Shown here: in pieces, positions 1 through 10,879 of the stretch
Layout of the letters: each line of letters begins with the position of its first letter
Position numbering within the stretch: position 1 is the first letter of the stretch
Origin: an uncultured SAR86 cluster bacterium
Lineage (GTDB): Bacteria; Pseudomonadota; Gammaproteobacteria; Magnimaribacterales; D2472
Direction: 5' to 3'
DNA length: 64,000 nucleotides
Assembly (NCBI GenBank): GCA_902582355.1
Contig: CACHRR010000002.1
Location: 28,864 to 92,863 of the forward strand
Notes under the pieces: generated by a model
Told to the model about the DNA's origin: nothing
The model's input: the letters and a program-made list of their open reading frames with translations, nothing else
Database searches by the model: none
Translations under genes and position numbers: made by a program

Positions 1-183
1 TTTAATATTCAGACCAAAAAGAACGGATTAGTGATTGCAGATGAGGATCAAAAATTTAAATTTCAGACTTCTAATAAAAAGATTTTTTCTGGAGGAGATA
101 TGGTAAGAGGTTCAGATTTAGTTGTTACTGCGATATGGGAAGGAAGAGAGGCAGCAAAAAGCATACTAAGATATATCGAATAA
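1..183 (+). CDS. gltD: Glutamate synthase small subunit, C-terminal fragment (5' truncated by window)
   Basis: Frame 1 open from base 1 to TAA at 181-183; translation ends ...KKIFSGGDMVRGSDLVVTAIWEGREAAKSILRYIE, the typical GltD C-terminal GGDxxRGxDLVVTAIxEGRxAA motif. Confidence 0.8.
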   Translation, partial: FNIQTKKNGLVIADEDQKFKFQTSNKKIFSGGDMVRGSDLVVTAIWEGREAAKSILRYIE

Positions 184-184
184 C

Positions 185-1222
185 ATGGATAATTGTAGAC
201 CTCTTTTATTAAAAGCATTAAACAAAGAAAATCTATCAACTCCTCCAATTTGGTTCATGCGACAAGCTGGTAGATACATGCCTGAATATAGACAAGTAAG
301 AAAAAAGTTTAAAAATTTTTTGGATATGTGTAAAAATCCAGATGTTTGTTGCGAACTTGCCTTGCAACCAATAAAAGCTTTTAATCTTGATGCAGCAATA
401 TTATTTTCTGACATACTTACAATCCCAGATGCTTTCGGCTTGAAAGTAAAATTTGAAGAAAATAAAGGCCCGATCTTTCATAACCCAGTAAAATCAATAG
501 AAGATATAGAAAATTTAAAGCCTTTTTATCCAAAAAGTCTAGCCTATGTATATGAAGCTGTTTCAAATATCAAAAATTCTTTACCTAATAATATTCCACT
601 TATTGGATTTACTGGAAGTCCTTGGACTTTAGCCGCATATTCTATTGAAGGAAGTACATCAAAAAATTTTAATAAAACAATTAATTTTATTAAAAAACAT
701 AAGGAAGCCTCTCATATATTACTAGCTAAATTTACGGATGCTTGTTTTTTATATGTCAGAGAACAAGTTAAGTCTGGAGCTGATGTAATACAAATTTTTG
801 ATTCTTGGGCAAATATTTTAGATGAAAGTAATTTTTCAAGCTTTTCTCTTCAATATCTAAGATCTTTAATTTCTGCTCTCAAAAATGATATAGTTACCAA
901 AAATATTCCAATAATTTTATTTTTGAGAAGTCCAAAGTGTTCAACATCTGAACTCATAAATACATCAACCGATTGCATAAGCCTTTACACTGCGATGCAG
1001 AACTTTGATATTGATGTTGCCTCAGGAAAGGTTGCAATCCAAGGAAATCTTGATCCAAAAATTCTTCTTGAATCAAAAGATGTTATTAAAAAGGAATCTC
1101 ATAAAATTTTAAATAAGTTTAAAGACTATCCTGGATATATTTTTAATCTTGGACATGGGATAACACCGAACATTAATCCAGATAAAGTAAAATTTTTAAC
1201 CGATACCGTCAGAGAATTCTAA
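185..1222 (+). CDS. hemE: Uroporphyrinogen decarboxylase
   Basis: 345 aa; PPIWFMRQAGRYMPEYR, GFTGSPWTLAAY, NLGHGITP motifs. Confidence 0.97.
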   Translation: MDNCRPLLLKALNKENLSTPPIWFMRQAGRYMPEYRQVRKKFKNFLDMCKNPDVCCELALQPIKAFNLDAAILFSDILTIPDAFGLKVKFEENKGPIFHNPVKSIEDIENLKPFYPKSLAYVYEAVSNIKNSLPNNIPLIGFTGSPWTLAAYSIEGSTSKNFNKTINFIKKHKEASHILLAKFTDACFLYVREQVKSGADVIQIFDSWANILDESNFSSFSLQYLRSLISALKNDIVTKNIPIILFLRSPKCSTSELINTSTDCISLYTAMQNFDIDVASGKVAIQGNLDPKILLESKDVIKKESHKILNKFKDYPGYIFNLGHGITPNINPDKVKFLTDTVREF

Positions 1223-2094
1223 CTATCCCATAACCTTATAAGGCCTTCTTGAGTACATGATGCAACTAAATCACCATTCTCTGAGAAAATAGAACCTCTA
1301 GAAAAGCCTCTTGCATTTCTTGAAATCGGACTTTCTATACTGTACAAAAACCATCCAGTTAAATTTAATTTTCTATGAAACCACATAGCATGATCTAAAC
1401 TGGCATTTTGAAGGTTCTTTGTTAAAAAATTTACTCCAACAGAATTATTTGCAGCTGCAAGAAGACCCATATCAGATATATAAAGCAAAAATGCTTGTTG
1501 AATAACCTGATCGTCTGGTATAAGTTCACCTATCTTTATCCAGGTATTTTTATATGGTGGCATTCTTTTTGGATTAAAGTAATCTTGTTCTTCAACTGGA
1601 CGCATTTCAATTTCTTTTTGTTTAATAAACATTGGCATATCATCTTTATTCATATTTAACTTTTCTAATAATGCTTCCCTGAGCTCTATTTCACTTTTTA
1701 ATGATTCTGGTGCTGGGACATTTGGCATATCAATTTGATGTTCTAGTCCCTTTTCTTTCTTTTGAAAAGATATTGAACAATTAAAAATTACTTCATTATC
1801 CTGTATTGCTTTTACTGTTCTGGTTGTAAAACTTTTCCCGTCTCTTATTCTGTCAACAGAAAAAATTATTTCTTTTGTCATATCACCTGGTCTTAAAAAA
1901 TAAGAATGAAAAGAATGAGCAAAATGTTCGGTATTAACTGTTTTATATGCAGCAACTAATGATTGTGCCATTACCTGTCCACCAAAAATACGTTTATAAC
2001 CGACGTTTTTACCAGACCAAAAAAATGTATCTTTTGAAGCTTTTTTTAATTTAAAAAGACTAAGAGATTTTTTTAGTAATGAAATGTCGCTCAT
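1219..2094 (-). CDS. tesB: Acyl-CoA thioesterase II
   Basis: 291 aa; VFGGQVMAQSLVAA-like and LDHAMWFHR motifs of the TesB double hotdog family. Confidence 0.9.
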   Translation of the reverse strand: MSDISLLKKSLSLFKLKKASKDTFFWSGKNVGYKRIFGGQVMAQSLVAAYKTVNTEHFAHSFHSYFLRPGDMTKEIIFSVDRIRDGKSFTTRTVKAIQDNEVIFNCSISFQKKEKGLEHQIDMPNVPAPESLKSEIELREALLEKLNMNKDDMPMFIKQKEIEMRPVEEQDYFNPKRMPPYKNTWIKIGELIPDDQVIQQAFLLYISDMGLLAAANNSVGVNFLTKNLQNASLDHAMWFHRKLNLTGWFLYSIESPISRNARGFSRGSIFSENGDLVASCTQEGLIRLWDS

Positions 2095-2095
2095 G

Positions 2096-2851
2096 TTAGG
2101 TTGCGCTTAACCCACCATCTATCAGAATTTCTGTTCCAGTTATAAACGAAGATTCATCTGAAGCTAAAAATACTGCAGCATTTGCAATATCTTTTGGCTC
2201 AGCTAATTTTCTAATTGGTATTTGCTGTATTAGCTTTTGTTCAATATTTCTTTCAGGAGCGGCATCTATCATGCCTTGAACCATTGCAGTTCTTGTAAAA
2301 ACAGGATGAATTGAGTTACAACGAACTAAATTAGTGGATTTAGCACAATGTAAGGCAATTGATTTTGATAAATGTCTGACTGCAGCCTTAGATGAGTTGT
2401 ATGCAGAAGTATTATGTGATGCAACAATACCAGACATTGACGAAATATTAATTATTGAGCCATTGCCTGAATCTCTCATAAGAGGAAGAGCTAACTTGCA
2501 TCCTAAAAATACAGAATCTAAATTAACATTATGAACTAATTTCCATGTATCTAAATCCATAGATTCAATATCGCCTCCATTGCCAATGCCAGCATTATTA
2601 ACTAATATATTTAAAGCACCTGACTTCTCTCTAATATGATCAATTACTTTTTGCCAGTCTTCTAGATTTGTCACATCATGAAGAATGAAAGAACATGAAA
2701 GCTCTTTAGCTGTTTCATTCAACTGTTCTTTATTTATATCACTTATATATACTTCAGCACCCTCAGCTATCATAGATTTTGCCATCTCCTTACCAAGGCC
2801 TTGAGCTGCTCCACTTATCAAAGCGACTTTATCTTTTAGTCTTTCTGTCAT
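2096..2851 (-). CDS. SDR family oxidoreductase
   Basis: GAAQGLGK, NNAG, YNSSKAA motifs; C-terminal TGTEILIDGGLSAT. Confidence 0.93.
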   Translation of the reverse strand: MTERLKDKVALISGAAQGLGKEMAKSMIAEGAEVYISDINKEQLNETAKELSCSFILHDVTNLEDWQKVIDHIREKSGALNILVNNAGIGNGGDIESMDLDTWKLVHNVNLDSVFLGCKLALPLMRDSGNGSIINISSMSGIVASHNTSAYNSSKAAVRHLSKSIALHCAKSTNLVRCNSIHPVFTRTAMVQGMIDAAPERNIEQKLIQQIPIRKLAEPKDIANAAVFLASDESSFITGTEILIDGGLSAT

Positions 2852-2957
2852 AATGAATATATAATGATAAGCATAACATCTTACATTGTTTACAAAAAAA
2901 CTAGAACTTTAAACTTCCAAAAGGTAGGATATGCATCTTTGAAATAATTCTTTAAAA

Positions 2958-3932
2958 ATGAGCAGTAGACAAATAGACCTTTCAAATAAACCAAATTTAA
3001 AAGTTAGTGTTGCAGACACATTTCATATTGATTCAAATCTGAAAGTAAAAGCCTTTAGAGATAAGACTGATTGGGTTCCTGAAGTTGACAATTCTTATGT
3101 GTTTGATAAACAAACTACTCTTGCAATTTTAGCAGGATTTGAACATAACCGAAGAGTTATGATTCAAGGTTTTCATGGAACTGGTAAGTCAACTCACATA
3201 GAGCAAATTGCTGCAAGATTAAATTGGCCATGTGTTCGAATTAACCTTGATAGCCATATAAGCAGAATTGATCTATTAGGAAAAGACGCTATAAAGCTTA
3301 ATGAAGGCAAACAAATAACTGAATTCCAAGAAGGACTGCTTCCATGGTCAATACAAAATCCAGTTGCTCTAGTATTTGACGAATATGATGCAGGACGTCC
3401 CGACGTAATGTTTGTTATCCAGCGAATTCTTGAGGTTGAGGGTAAATTAACACTTTTAGATCAAAACAAGGTAATTACACCGCATCCCTCATTCAGGCTA
3501 TTTGCAACTACAAATACAGTTGGTCTTGGAGATATGACTGGTTTATATCATGGCACACAGCAAATCAATCAGGGTCAAATGGACAGATGGCATGTTTTAT
3601 CGACACTCAATTATCTTAATCCCTCGCTTGAATTTAAAGTAATTAACTCTAAATTAGGCAACTTAAAGGGCGCTAAAAATATAGAGATGATTAAAAATAT
3701 GATTAAACTTGCTAATTTAACAAGATCGGGTTTTGCCAATGGCGATATCTCAACACTTATGTCACCAAGGACAGTAATTTCTTGGGGTCAGAATTATAAA
3801 ATTTTTAAAGATATAGTTCGCTCTTTTGAGTTAACATTTTTAAATAAATGCGATGATATTGAGAAGTCTATTGTTAAGGAGTATTTCCAAAGATGTTTTG
3901 ATATTGAGATTGATGAAGCACCAAAAAATTAG
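2958..3932 (+). CDS. CobS-like AAA+ ATPase (cobaltochelatase CobS family)
   Basis: 324 aa; Walker [62 protein letters not shown] typical of CobS. Confidence 0.9.
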   Translation: MSSRQIDLSNKPNLKVSVADTFHIDSNLKVKAFRDKTDWVPEVDNSYVFDKQTTLAILAGFEHNRRVMIQGFHGTGKSTHIEQIAARLNWPCVRINLDSHISRIDLLGKDAIKLNEGKQITEFQEGLLPWSIQNPVALVFDEYDAGRPDVMFVIQRILEVEGKLTLLDQNKVITPHPSFRLFATTNTVGLGDMTGLYHGTQQINQGQMDRWHVLSTLNYLNPSLEFKVINSKLGNLKGAKNIEMIKNMIKLANLTRSGFANGDISTLMSPRTVISWGQNYKIFKDIVRSFELTFLNKCDDIEKSIVKEYFQRCFDIEIDEAPKN

Positions 3933-3937
3933 TTCCA

Positions 3938-5707
3938 ATGCCTTTAATTAGAAATAGAGAGCAACTTCATGAGGCAGCAGTCTCAACTGTTAAAGCAATC
4001 TCACAAAATAAAAAAATTTCATCAAATACTGGCCTCCCACAAAGACCGCCTATAAAAAATAATATATTAATACCAGCTGCTCCTAGGTCTAAACAAGATT
4101 TGGATAAATGGAGAGGCGAATCAGATTTTCAAGCTTTTTGGCATTTATTCCATAAATCAATCGAAGAGGTGCAGTTAATACTACCTGCTAAAATGATTTT
4201 CAATGAATTAGAAATATCAAGAGTTGAGTTACTTGGTTGTAGGGAATATAAAGGCTGCAAGAAAAATATATCTAGCTTTACTAATAAACTAAGTGGCGAC
4301 CTAGAAGACCATAAATCACTTAACTTTATTTCATATGGTGCTAATTTGTGGTTAAAAGAAGCAGCAAATTTTAATTTAAGTGAGCAATCAAAATATGTTT
4401 TAAGCAAATTTATTGAAAGATACAAAATTGATAATTCTTTGAATCCATTGAAACAAAAACTTATTTCGAATGCAAATAATCAAAAAATATTTCAAAATTT
4501 ATCATTAGAATTACTTAGAAAAATAAATTTAGTTAATGAGATAAATGAGAATGAAATAGATCAAGAAGAAAATTTTGATGATTCATTTGGAACAACAGAT
4601 GATATTGAGAATGAAAATAATCAAATCGATGAATTATCTGAAGATAATGTAGACGTTGATATTAATAACATCAATCCTCAAGTTATGGAAGACACGCAAA
4701 ATCGAATTGAAGGAATTGATGATTTATCTATTCAAGATGAACTTGAATCCATAAGTTATCCAAAAGACGAGTATAAAAATTTTGTAAAAGATTATTCTAT
4801 ATATACAACAAATTTTGATGAGGTTGTTGAAGCAAAAGATCTTGTGACTGTTGAAGAATCAATTAGGTTGAGAAATCAACTCAATAATCTTATCAAACCC
4901 CATTTGCCAACTATAGGAAAGCTTGCAAATAGACTTCAAAGGTTACTTTTAGCAAAACAAAATACAGATTGGACTTTTAATCTAGAAGAAGGTGTTTTGG
5001 ATAACTCTAGACTTAATAGAATTATTACAAATCCCAACTATCCCCTAAGCTTTAAACAAGAATCAGAAAATAATTTTAAGGATACTGTTGTAACACTATT
5101 AATAGATAATTCTGGTTCTATGAGAGGAAGGTCAATCAGTTTAGCTGCCATTTGTGGTGACATAATCGGAAGTACTTTGGAAAGATGTCAAGTGAAAACA
5201 GAAATATTAGGTTTCACAACAAAACATTGGAAAGGCGGTGATTCAAAAAAAATGTGGATTATAAATGGTAATAGCTCAAATCCTGGTAGATTAAATGATA
5301 TTAGACATATCATATACAAAAGCGCAGATAATAGTTGGAGAAGATCAAGAAAATACTTTGGTGCAATGCTTAGAGAAGGTCTGCTTAAAGAAAATGTCGA
5401 TGGAGAGGCTCTGGCATGGTCTCACGAAAGACTAATCAAAAGACCAGAGGAAAGAAAAATACTTATCGTTATTTCAGATGGAGCACCTGTAGATGATAGT
5501 ACCTTGTCTGCTAATAGAGAGGATTTCCTTGATAATCACTTAAAGGAAATAATTTCAAAAATAGAAAATGACAGTCCTGTTGAATTGCAAGCAATTGGTA
5601 TTGGCCATGATGTTACAAAGTATTATAAAAATTCACTTACAATTAACAGAGCTGATGAGCTTGGAGAGGTTCTCCTAGATGAGCTAACAAGACTTTTCAA
5701 TGACTAG
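3938..5707 (+). CDS. CobT-like protein with C-terminal VWA domain
   Basis: 589 aa; acidic central region; [22 protein letters not shown] motif, [25 protein letters not shown] as in CobT. Confidence 0.88.
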   Translation: MPLIRNREQLHEAAVSTVKAISQNKKISSNTGLPQRPPIKNNILIPAAPRSKQDLDKWRGESDFQAFWHLFHKSIEEVQLILPAKMIFNELEISRVELLGCREYKGCKKNISSFTNKLSGDLEDHKSLNFISYGANLWLKEAANFNLSEQSKYVLSKFIERYKIDNSLNPLKQKLISNANNQKIFQNLSLELLRKINLVNEINENEIDQEENFDDSFGTTDDIENENNQIDELSEDNVDVDINNINPQVMEDTQNRIEGIDDLSIQDELESISYPKDEYKNFVKDYSIYTTNFDEVVEAKDLVTVEESIRLRNQLNNLIKPHLPTIGKLANRLQRLLLAKQNTDWTFNLEEGVLDNSRLNRIITNPNYPLSFKQESENNFKDTVVTLLIDNSGSMRGRSISLAAICGDIIGSTLERCQVKTEILGFTTKHWKGGDSKKMWIINGNSSNPGRLNDIRHIIYKSADNSWRRSRKYFGAMLREGLLKENVDGEALAWSHERLIKRPEERKILIVISDGAPVDDSTLSANREDFLDNHLKEIISKIENDSPVELQAIGIGHDVTKYYKNSLTINRADELGEVLLDELTRLFND

Positions 5708-5756
5708 CAATTATTATAAAATACATAGTTAATTTAAAAACAAAAATACAATAATT

Positions 5757-6863
5757 ATGAAGATTCGTAAGCAAAGCGGTCCTCCAAAGGATCTTATATA
5801 TTTCGATGAAGATATCAATCTTACTCAAAATCAAGTTGAAGATGTTGTTGAAATATTTAATACTCCACTAACAGGCTCATACAATTGGGACTACTCTATA
5901 TCAGATAACCGAATTAAAAAATTATATGAATTAGGTAAAGAACTTAATTGGAATGGATCAATTGATTTAAATTGGGAATATACACATCCTGCAGACGAGA
6001 GAATTGTTGAACCAGATGAAGAATTACCTCATGAAACACTTCAAGCATACGAGAATCTGACTGAAGAAGAAAAAATTCTGTTTGATAGGCATTCTACAGC
6101 TGAGTTAATGAGTCAATTTTTGCATGGTGAGCAAGGTGCATTATTAGTAGCCTCTCAACTTGCCTCATGTGCACCTACATACAATGCAAAGCTTTATGCT
6201 GCATCTCAGACTTTTGACGAAGCACGTCATGTTGAAGTTTTTAATAGATATTTGCAAGAAAAAATTGGTATACATTACCCTATTAACCCATCTTTAAAAT
6301 TATTACTAGATAAAATTCTCACTGATGAAAGATGGGATTTAAAATTTATTGGAATGCAAATAATAATTGAGGGTTTGGCTTTAGCCGCTTTTCAAATGTT
6401 AAAGTCAATAACAAAAGATCCACTTCTTAAACAGTTACTTCATTATGTTGTCCGTGATGAAGCAAGACATGTAACATTTGGAATTAATTACTTAGAAGAG
6501 TTTATTAAGACACTTTCTCCTGAGGAAATTGAAGAAAGAGCTCAATTTGCCTATGAAGCATGTGTTATTTCTCGTGAAAGATTAATTAACACAAAATCAG
6601 AGCAAAGATTTTTAGGTATGTCAGAAGAAGAAGCAAGAAAGTTTCAAATGGAAACAAAGTCATTTGAAATGTTTCGAAATTTTTTATTCTCAAGAGTTAT
6701 TCCAAATCTATCAAGAATTGGCTTACTAACAGAAAGTGTAAGACCAAAATTTGAAGCTTTAGGATTGCTTGAATACGAACATGCTCCTGATGACTTTGAG
6801 TGTGATTGGGCTGAAATGAAAAAACCACTAGAAAAATTTGGTCAAATACCTACATCTTTATAA
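5757..6863 (+). CDS. Ferritin-like diiron protein
   Basis: 368 aa; two EARH diiron motifs (FDEARHVEVF, RDEARHVTFG) plus helical E residues. Confidence 0.75.
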   Translation: MKIRKQSGPPKDLIYFDEDINLTQNQVEDVVEIFNTPLTGSYNWDYSISDNRIKKLYELGKELNWNGSIDLNWEYTHPADERIVEPDEELPHETLQAYENLTEEEKILFDRHSTAELMSQFLHGEQGALLVASQLASCAPTYNAKLYAASQTFDEARHVEVFNRYLQEKIGIHYPINPSLKLLLDKILTDERWDLKFIGMQIIIEGLALAAFQMLKSITKDPLLKQLLHYVVRDEARHVTFGINYLEEFIKTLSPEEIEERAQFAYEACVISRERLINTKSEQRFLGMSEEEARKFQMETKSFEMFRNFLFSRVIPNLSRIGLLTESVRPKFEALGLLEYEHAPDDFECDWAEMKKPLEKFGQIPTSL

Positions 6864-6904
6864 CTTTAAATTTATTTTTTGATCATACATTAATATTATG
6901 ATAT

Positions 6905-7666
6905 TTGGTAAGGAGCACATATATGTCTAAACACGCTGCAATAAATAGATTTGGAAGGTCTGCAAATCCTGCCTTCACTAGAAACTTTAATGGATTTTCA
7001 AGAGATGTTCCTTCAAGTGAAAGAATGACACTGGATGGTGCTGTCAATAAAACGGGCATATTACTATCTCTTTGTTTTGGTGGAGCTTTTATTGGATGGA
7101 ACATTCCTATGCTTATGTTTCCAGCTATGATAATTGGTTTTATTCTCGCATTAGTAACAATTTTTAGAAGCCCTTCAAAAGCTGGGTCTACTGCACCACT
7201 ATATTCTCTTGCTCAAGGTATTTTTCTTGGAGGAATAACATTAATTTTTGAAACTCAATTTCCTGGAATTGCGATACAAGCACTTGCTTTAACTTTCGGA
7301 ATACTCGCAACGCTCCTAGTTTGTTATAAATCTGGGCTTATATTACCAACACAGAACTTTAGGTTGATGATTGTTTCTGCTATTGGAGGAATATTTCTTT
7401 TATATTTTGTAAATTTTATAATGAGCTTTTTTGGTTCAACCTTGAACTTTCTGACCTCAAACTCACTAACCAGTATCGGAATATCTATAGTAATTGTTGG
7501 TGTAGCAGCTTTGAGTCTTGTGCTTGATTTTGATTTTATTGAAGAAGGAGCTGAAAAGGGTTTGCCAAAATATATGGAATGGTATGGAGCATTTAGTTTA
7601 ATGGTTACTTTAATTTGGCTTTATCTAGAAATACTCAGACTATTGGCAAAAATCAGAAGCAGGTAA
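6905..7666 (+). CDS. Bax inhibitor-1/YccA family membrane protein
   Basis: 253 aa; about 7 hydrophobic segments; SLAQGIFLGG, FDFIEEGAEKGLPKYMEWYGAFSLMVTLIWLYLEILRLL of the YccA-like subfamily. Confidence 0.88.
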   Translation: MVRSTYMSKHAAINRFGRSANPAFTRNFNGFSRDVPSSERMTLDGAVNKTGILLSLCFGGAFIGWNIPMLMFPAMIIGFILALVTIFRSPSKAGSTAPLYSLAQGIFLGGITLIFETQFPGIAIQALALTFGILATLLVCYKSGLILPTQNFRLMIVSAIGGIFLLYFVNFIMSFFGSTLNFLTSNSLTSIGISIVIVGVAALSLVLDFDFIEEGAEKGLPKYMEWYGAFSLMVTLIWLYLEILRLLAKIRSR

Positions 7667-7670
7667 TACA

Positions 7671-7856
7671 TTGAATTCAATCTTTTTTGGAGTTATAGCA
7701 ATATTATCCTTATATGCTTTTTTTAAACTTGCAAAAGTTAAAGCATCAAGCAAACAAACGAATAGATCAAACAGGATTAATAGATTCGGTAATCAAGAAT
7801 CTCATAACATCATTGAAGGAGAATCTGAAGATATCACTGATGAAAAAGAGAAATAG
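7671..7856 (+). CDS. Small membrane-anchored hypothetical protein
   Basis: 61 aa ORF, N-terminal TM helix, sits between two co-directional genes with minimal spacing. Confidence 0.55.
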   Translation: MNSIFFGVIAILSLYAFFKLAKVKASSKQTNRSNRINRFGNQESHNIIEGESEDITDEKEK

Positions 7857-7859
7857 ACT

Positions 7860-10043
7860 ATGAAGAATAAAAATAAAATTATCACACAACTTTTATTTTG
7901 TATTATTTTTATTAATACATCATTATCGGTAAATGCTGATAATAGCGCCCCAATTATTCAGCCAGGAGCTCCCGGCTATCCATCAAAAGTTCTAAATGAA
8001 TTAGAAGCAACAAATATTGCAAATACATCTTATATTAAAGCTGATGTTATATTCCTACAAAGAATGATAGTTCACCATGAACAAGCAATATTTATGTCTG
8101 AAATGGCTGATACCAGAACAAATAATGAAACAATTCTTGATCTAGCTAAAAGAATAGATGTGTCTCAAAAAGATGAAATTAATTTTATGGAAAGCTGGTT
8201 AAAAGATAGAAACGAATTTCAAAATATATCTAATATGGATCATCAAAATCATAAAGTGCATTCATCCATGAAAATGGAGGGAATGGCTACTCCAAAACAA
8301 CTCAATGATTTGAGTTATTCTAAAAGCACTAATTTCGATAGATTATTTTTACAACTAATGATTAATCATCATGATGGTGCACTTGAAATGGTTGAAGAGT
8401 TAAAGAAATATCCAGGGAATACATATGACCCTATTTTAAATGAATTTGTTTCTGATCTCATAAATGATCAGGGTGTTGAAATAGAAAGAATGAACGCCAT
8501 CCTTACTGATCTGTCTGATGATCCTAGGTCTGGATTAGCAGCTGGTTTATTCATTGCTGAAGAGGCTATTTTAAATATGGAGCTAGTAACATCAATGAAA
8601 AAACCAACAGGTTTTTTTGATCCAGCAAATCCAGCTGAAAAAGGATCGGAAGATTTAACTGAAGATAATGAAGATAAAACAACTGCAGAAATTTCAAGAT
8701 CTTTAAGATCGCCTATGCTGTCTTTTGCCAATACTGATATGGCTTTCAAAGATAATATTCTAGTTGCTGGTAGCTATCATGGATTTAATATTTATGAACT
8801 TAGTGATAATGGAATCCCTAATCTCGTTTCGTCAGTTGTTTGTCCAGGCGGACAAGGAGATGTTTCAATTGTTGGAAATCTCTTAATTATGTCAGTTGAA
8901 GAAAATAGAAGTAGAATTGATTGTGGTTTAGAAGGAGTAAATAGGGATTCAAGTCCTGAAAGATTTAGGGGAATAAGAATTTTTGATATTTCTAACTTAA
9001 GTGAGCCAAAACAAGTTGGAGCAGTCCAAACATGTAGAGGTTCTCATACACACTCTGTAGTATCTTCATCTAAAAAAGAAGGCAAGATTGTTGTTTATAA
9101 TTCTGGTACAGGTCGCGTCAGAGATAATGAAGAAAAGAATGATTGTTTTGGTTGGGACGGTGGTGGTTCTTCATATTTCTCAATTGACATTATTGAAATA
9201 CCAATTGATGACCCTTCTAAATCTAAAATTGTAAAAAGTCCAAAAGTTTTTATGGATTTAGAAACCGGTAATATTGCTGGTTTATGGCGTGGAGGAGACC
9301 ATGGTGATGATACTCAAGATACAAATACAACTAATCAATGCCATGATATAACAGTATTTCCATCCTCAAATCTTGCAGCAGGCGCTTGTTCAGGAAATGG
9401 GATTTTATTTGATATTTCTGATCCATATAACCCTGAAAGACTTGACGTTGTCACAGACGTTGGTTTTGCATATTGGCATTCAGCTACTTTTAACAATGAG
9501 GGAACAAAGGTAATCTTCACAGATGAATGGGGTGGTGGAGGCCGAGCCAGATGTCGCGCGTGGGATCCACTAGATTGGGGTGCGGATGCAATCTATGATA
9601 TTGTTGACAATAAATTAATTTTCAAAAGTCATTACAAAATGCCTGCTCCCCAATTAGAAACAGAAAATTGTGTTGCTCATAATGGTTCCATTATTCCTGT
9701 TCCTAACAGAGATATTTTTGTTCAAGCTTGGTATCAAGGTGGAATATCTATAATGGATTTTACAGATTCGTCTAATCCAATAGAAATTGCTTACTTTGAC
9801 CGTGGTCCTATTTTGGAGGATATCTTAATCACAGGGGGTTACTGGTCTACATACTATTATGACGGATATATCTACGGAACCGAAATCACCAGAGGGCTTG
9901 ATGTGTTTAGATTAGTTCCAAGCGAATATATAACTGCAGAAGAGATTGAAGCAGCGTCTGAAGCATATCCATCAATTGGTGATAGTGTTTTTAATCCTCA
10001 ACAACAATTTCCAATGTCTTGGCCTGACATTTATTTAAACTAG
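7860..10043 (+). CDS. Secreted DUF305 + LVIVD-repeat fusion protein
   Basis: 727 aa; signal peptide; VIFLQRMIVHHEQAIFMSEMA and LFLQLMINHHDGALEMVEEL (DUF305-type HH motifs), then repeated beta-propeller blades with IRIFDISNLSEPKQVG (LVIVD-like). Confidence 0.82.
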   Translation: MKNKNKIITQLLFCIIFINTSLSVNADNSAPIIQPGAPGYPSKVLNELEATNIANTSYIKADVIFLQRMIVHHEQAIFMSEMADTRTNNETILDLAKRIDVSQKDEINFMESWLKDRNEFQNISNMDHQNHKVHSSMKMEGMATPKQLNDLSYSKSTNFDRLFLQLMINHHDGALEMVEELKKYPGNTYDPILNEFVSDLINDQGVEIERMNAILTDLSDDPRSGLAAGLFIAEEAILNMELVTSMKKPTGFFDPANPAEKGSEDLTEDNEDKTTAEISRSLRSPMLSFANTDMAFKDNILVAGSYHGFNIYELSDNGIPNLVSSVVCPGGQGDVSIVGNLLIMSVEENRSRIDCGLEGVNRDSSPERFRGIRIFDISNLSEPKQVGAVQTCRGSHTHSVVSSSKKEGKIVVYNSGTGRVRDNEEKNDCFGWDGGGSSYFSIDIIEIPIDDPSKSKIVKSPKVFMDLETGNIAGLWRGGDHGDDTQDTNTTNQCHDITVFPSSNLAAGACSGNGILFDISDPYNPERLDVVTDVGFAYWHSATFNNEGTKVIFTDEWGGGGRARCRAWDPLDWGADAIYDIVDNKLIFKSHYKMPAPQLETENCVAHNGSIIPVPNRDIFVQAWYQGGISIMDFTDSSNPIEIAYFDRGPILEDILITGGYWSTYYYDGYIYGTEITRGLDVFRLVPSEYITAEEIEAASEAYPSIGDSVFNPQQQFPMSWPDIYLN

Positions 10044-10050
10044 ACTCTGT

Positions 10051-10860
10051 ATGCTTGCAGCTTTTGATTTTGGGATCACAAATACTGATGTTATTATCAA
10101 CAGTGATAATAAAAATACGTACTATACATTTCCATCTGAATCAATAAATAATCAATTTATAGATAAAATTTTTAATTCTATTAATGTAAACGTAAGTGAA
10201 ATTAAAAAAATTTCAGTAACAGGTGGAAAATCTAGTAATCTTGATAATAAGTATAAAGGCGTTCCTATAATAAAGATTAATGAAGTAGAGGCAATTGGAC
10301 TTGGTGCAATTGCCCTTTATGATATTGCTAAAAAACCATTTGTTGCAGTTAGCGCTGGAACAGGAACAGCTTGTGTTTACCATAAAAATGGTAACTTTAA
10401 TCATTTAGGAGGAATATCTGTTGGTGGAGGAACTTTACAAGGATTATCAAAACAACTTATAAATACAAAAAAACCCAAAGATATTGAAGATTTAGCTAAA
10501 AATGGTAATAGAAAAAAATTAGATTTTTTGATAGGAGATGTCGTCAATGAAATTGGTTCATTGTATCCTGATATTACAGCTTCTAACTTCGCTAAAGCTA
10601 GAAATATTGATAGTCTGTCAGATGAAGACATCGCCGCATCGATATCAAATATGATTGGTGAAGTGATAGGGACTATATCTTACTTAAATGCTATGCTTTG
10701 TGTAGAATCTTCAGTCTACTTTCTTGGACGAGTATCCTTAAATACTGTTGTTAAGTCTGGAATTGAAGATAGATTAAAACTTGCAAAAATAGATGGTCTA
10801 TTTAAAGAAAATAGAGAATATGGTAATGTGCTTGGTGCGTTGGGGTGTATACAAAGATAA
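10051..10860 (+). CDS. coaW: Type II pantothenate kinase-like protein
   Basis: 269 aa; AAFDFGITNTDVII, VSAGTGTACVYH, HLGGISVGGGTLQGLS of the Fumble/PanK-II family. Confidence 0.75.
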   Translation: MLAAFDFGITNTDVIINSDNKNTYYTFPSESINNQFIDKIFNSINVNVSEIKKISVTGGKSSNLDNKYKGVPIIKINEVEAIGLGAIALYDIAKKPFVAVSAGTGTACVYHKNGNFNHLGGISVGGGTLQGLSKQLINTKKPKDIEDLAKNGNRKKLDFLIGDVVNEIGSLYPDITASNFAKARNIDSLSDEDIAASISNMIGEVIGTISYLNAMLCVESSVYFLGRVSLNTVVKSGIEDRLKLAKIDGLFKENREYGNVLGALGCIQR

Positions 10861-10879
10861 AAATCTTTATAATTAAAAA

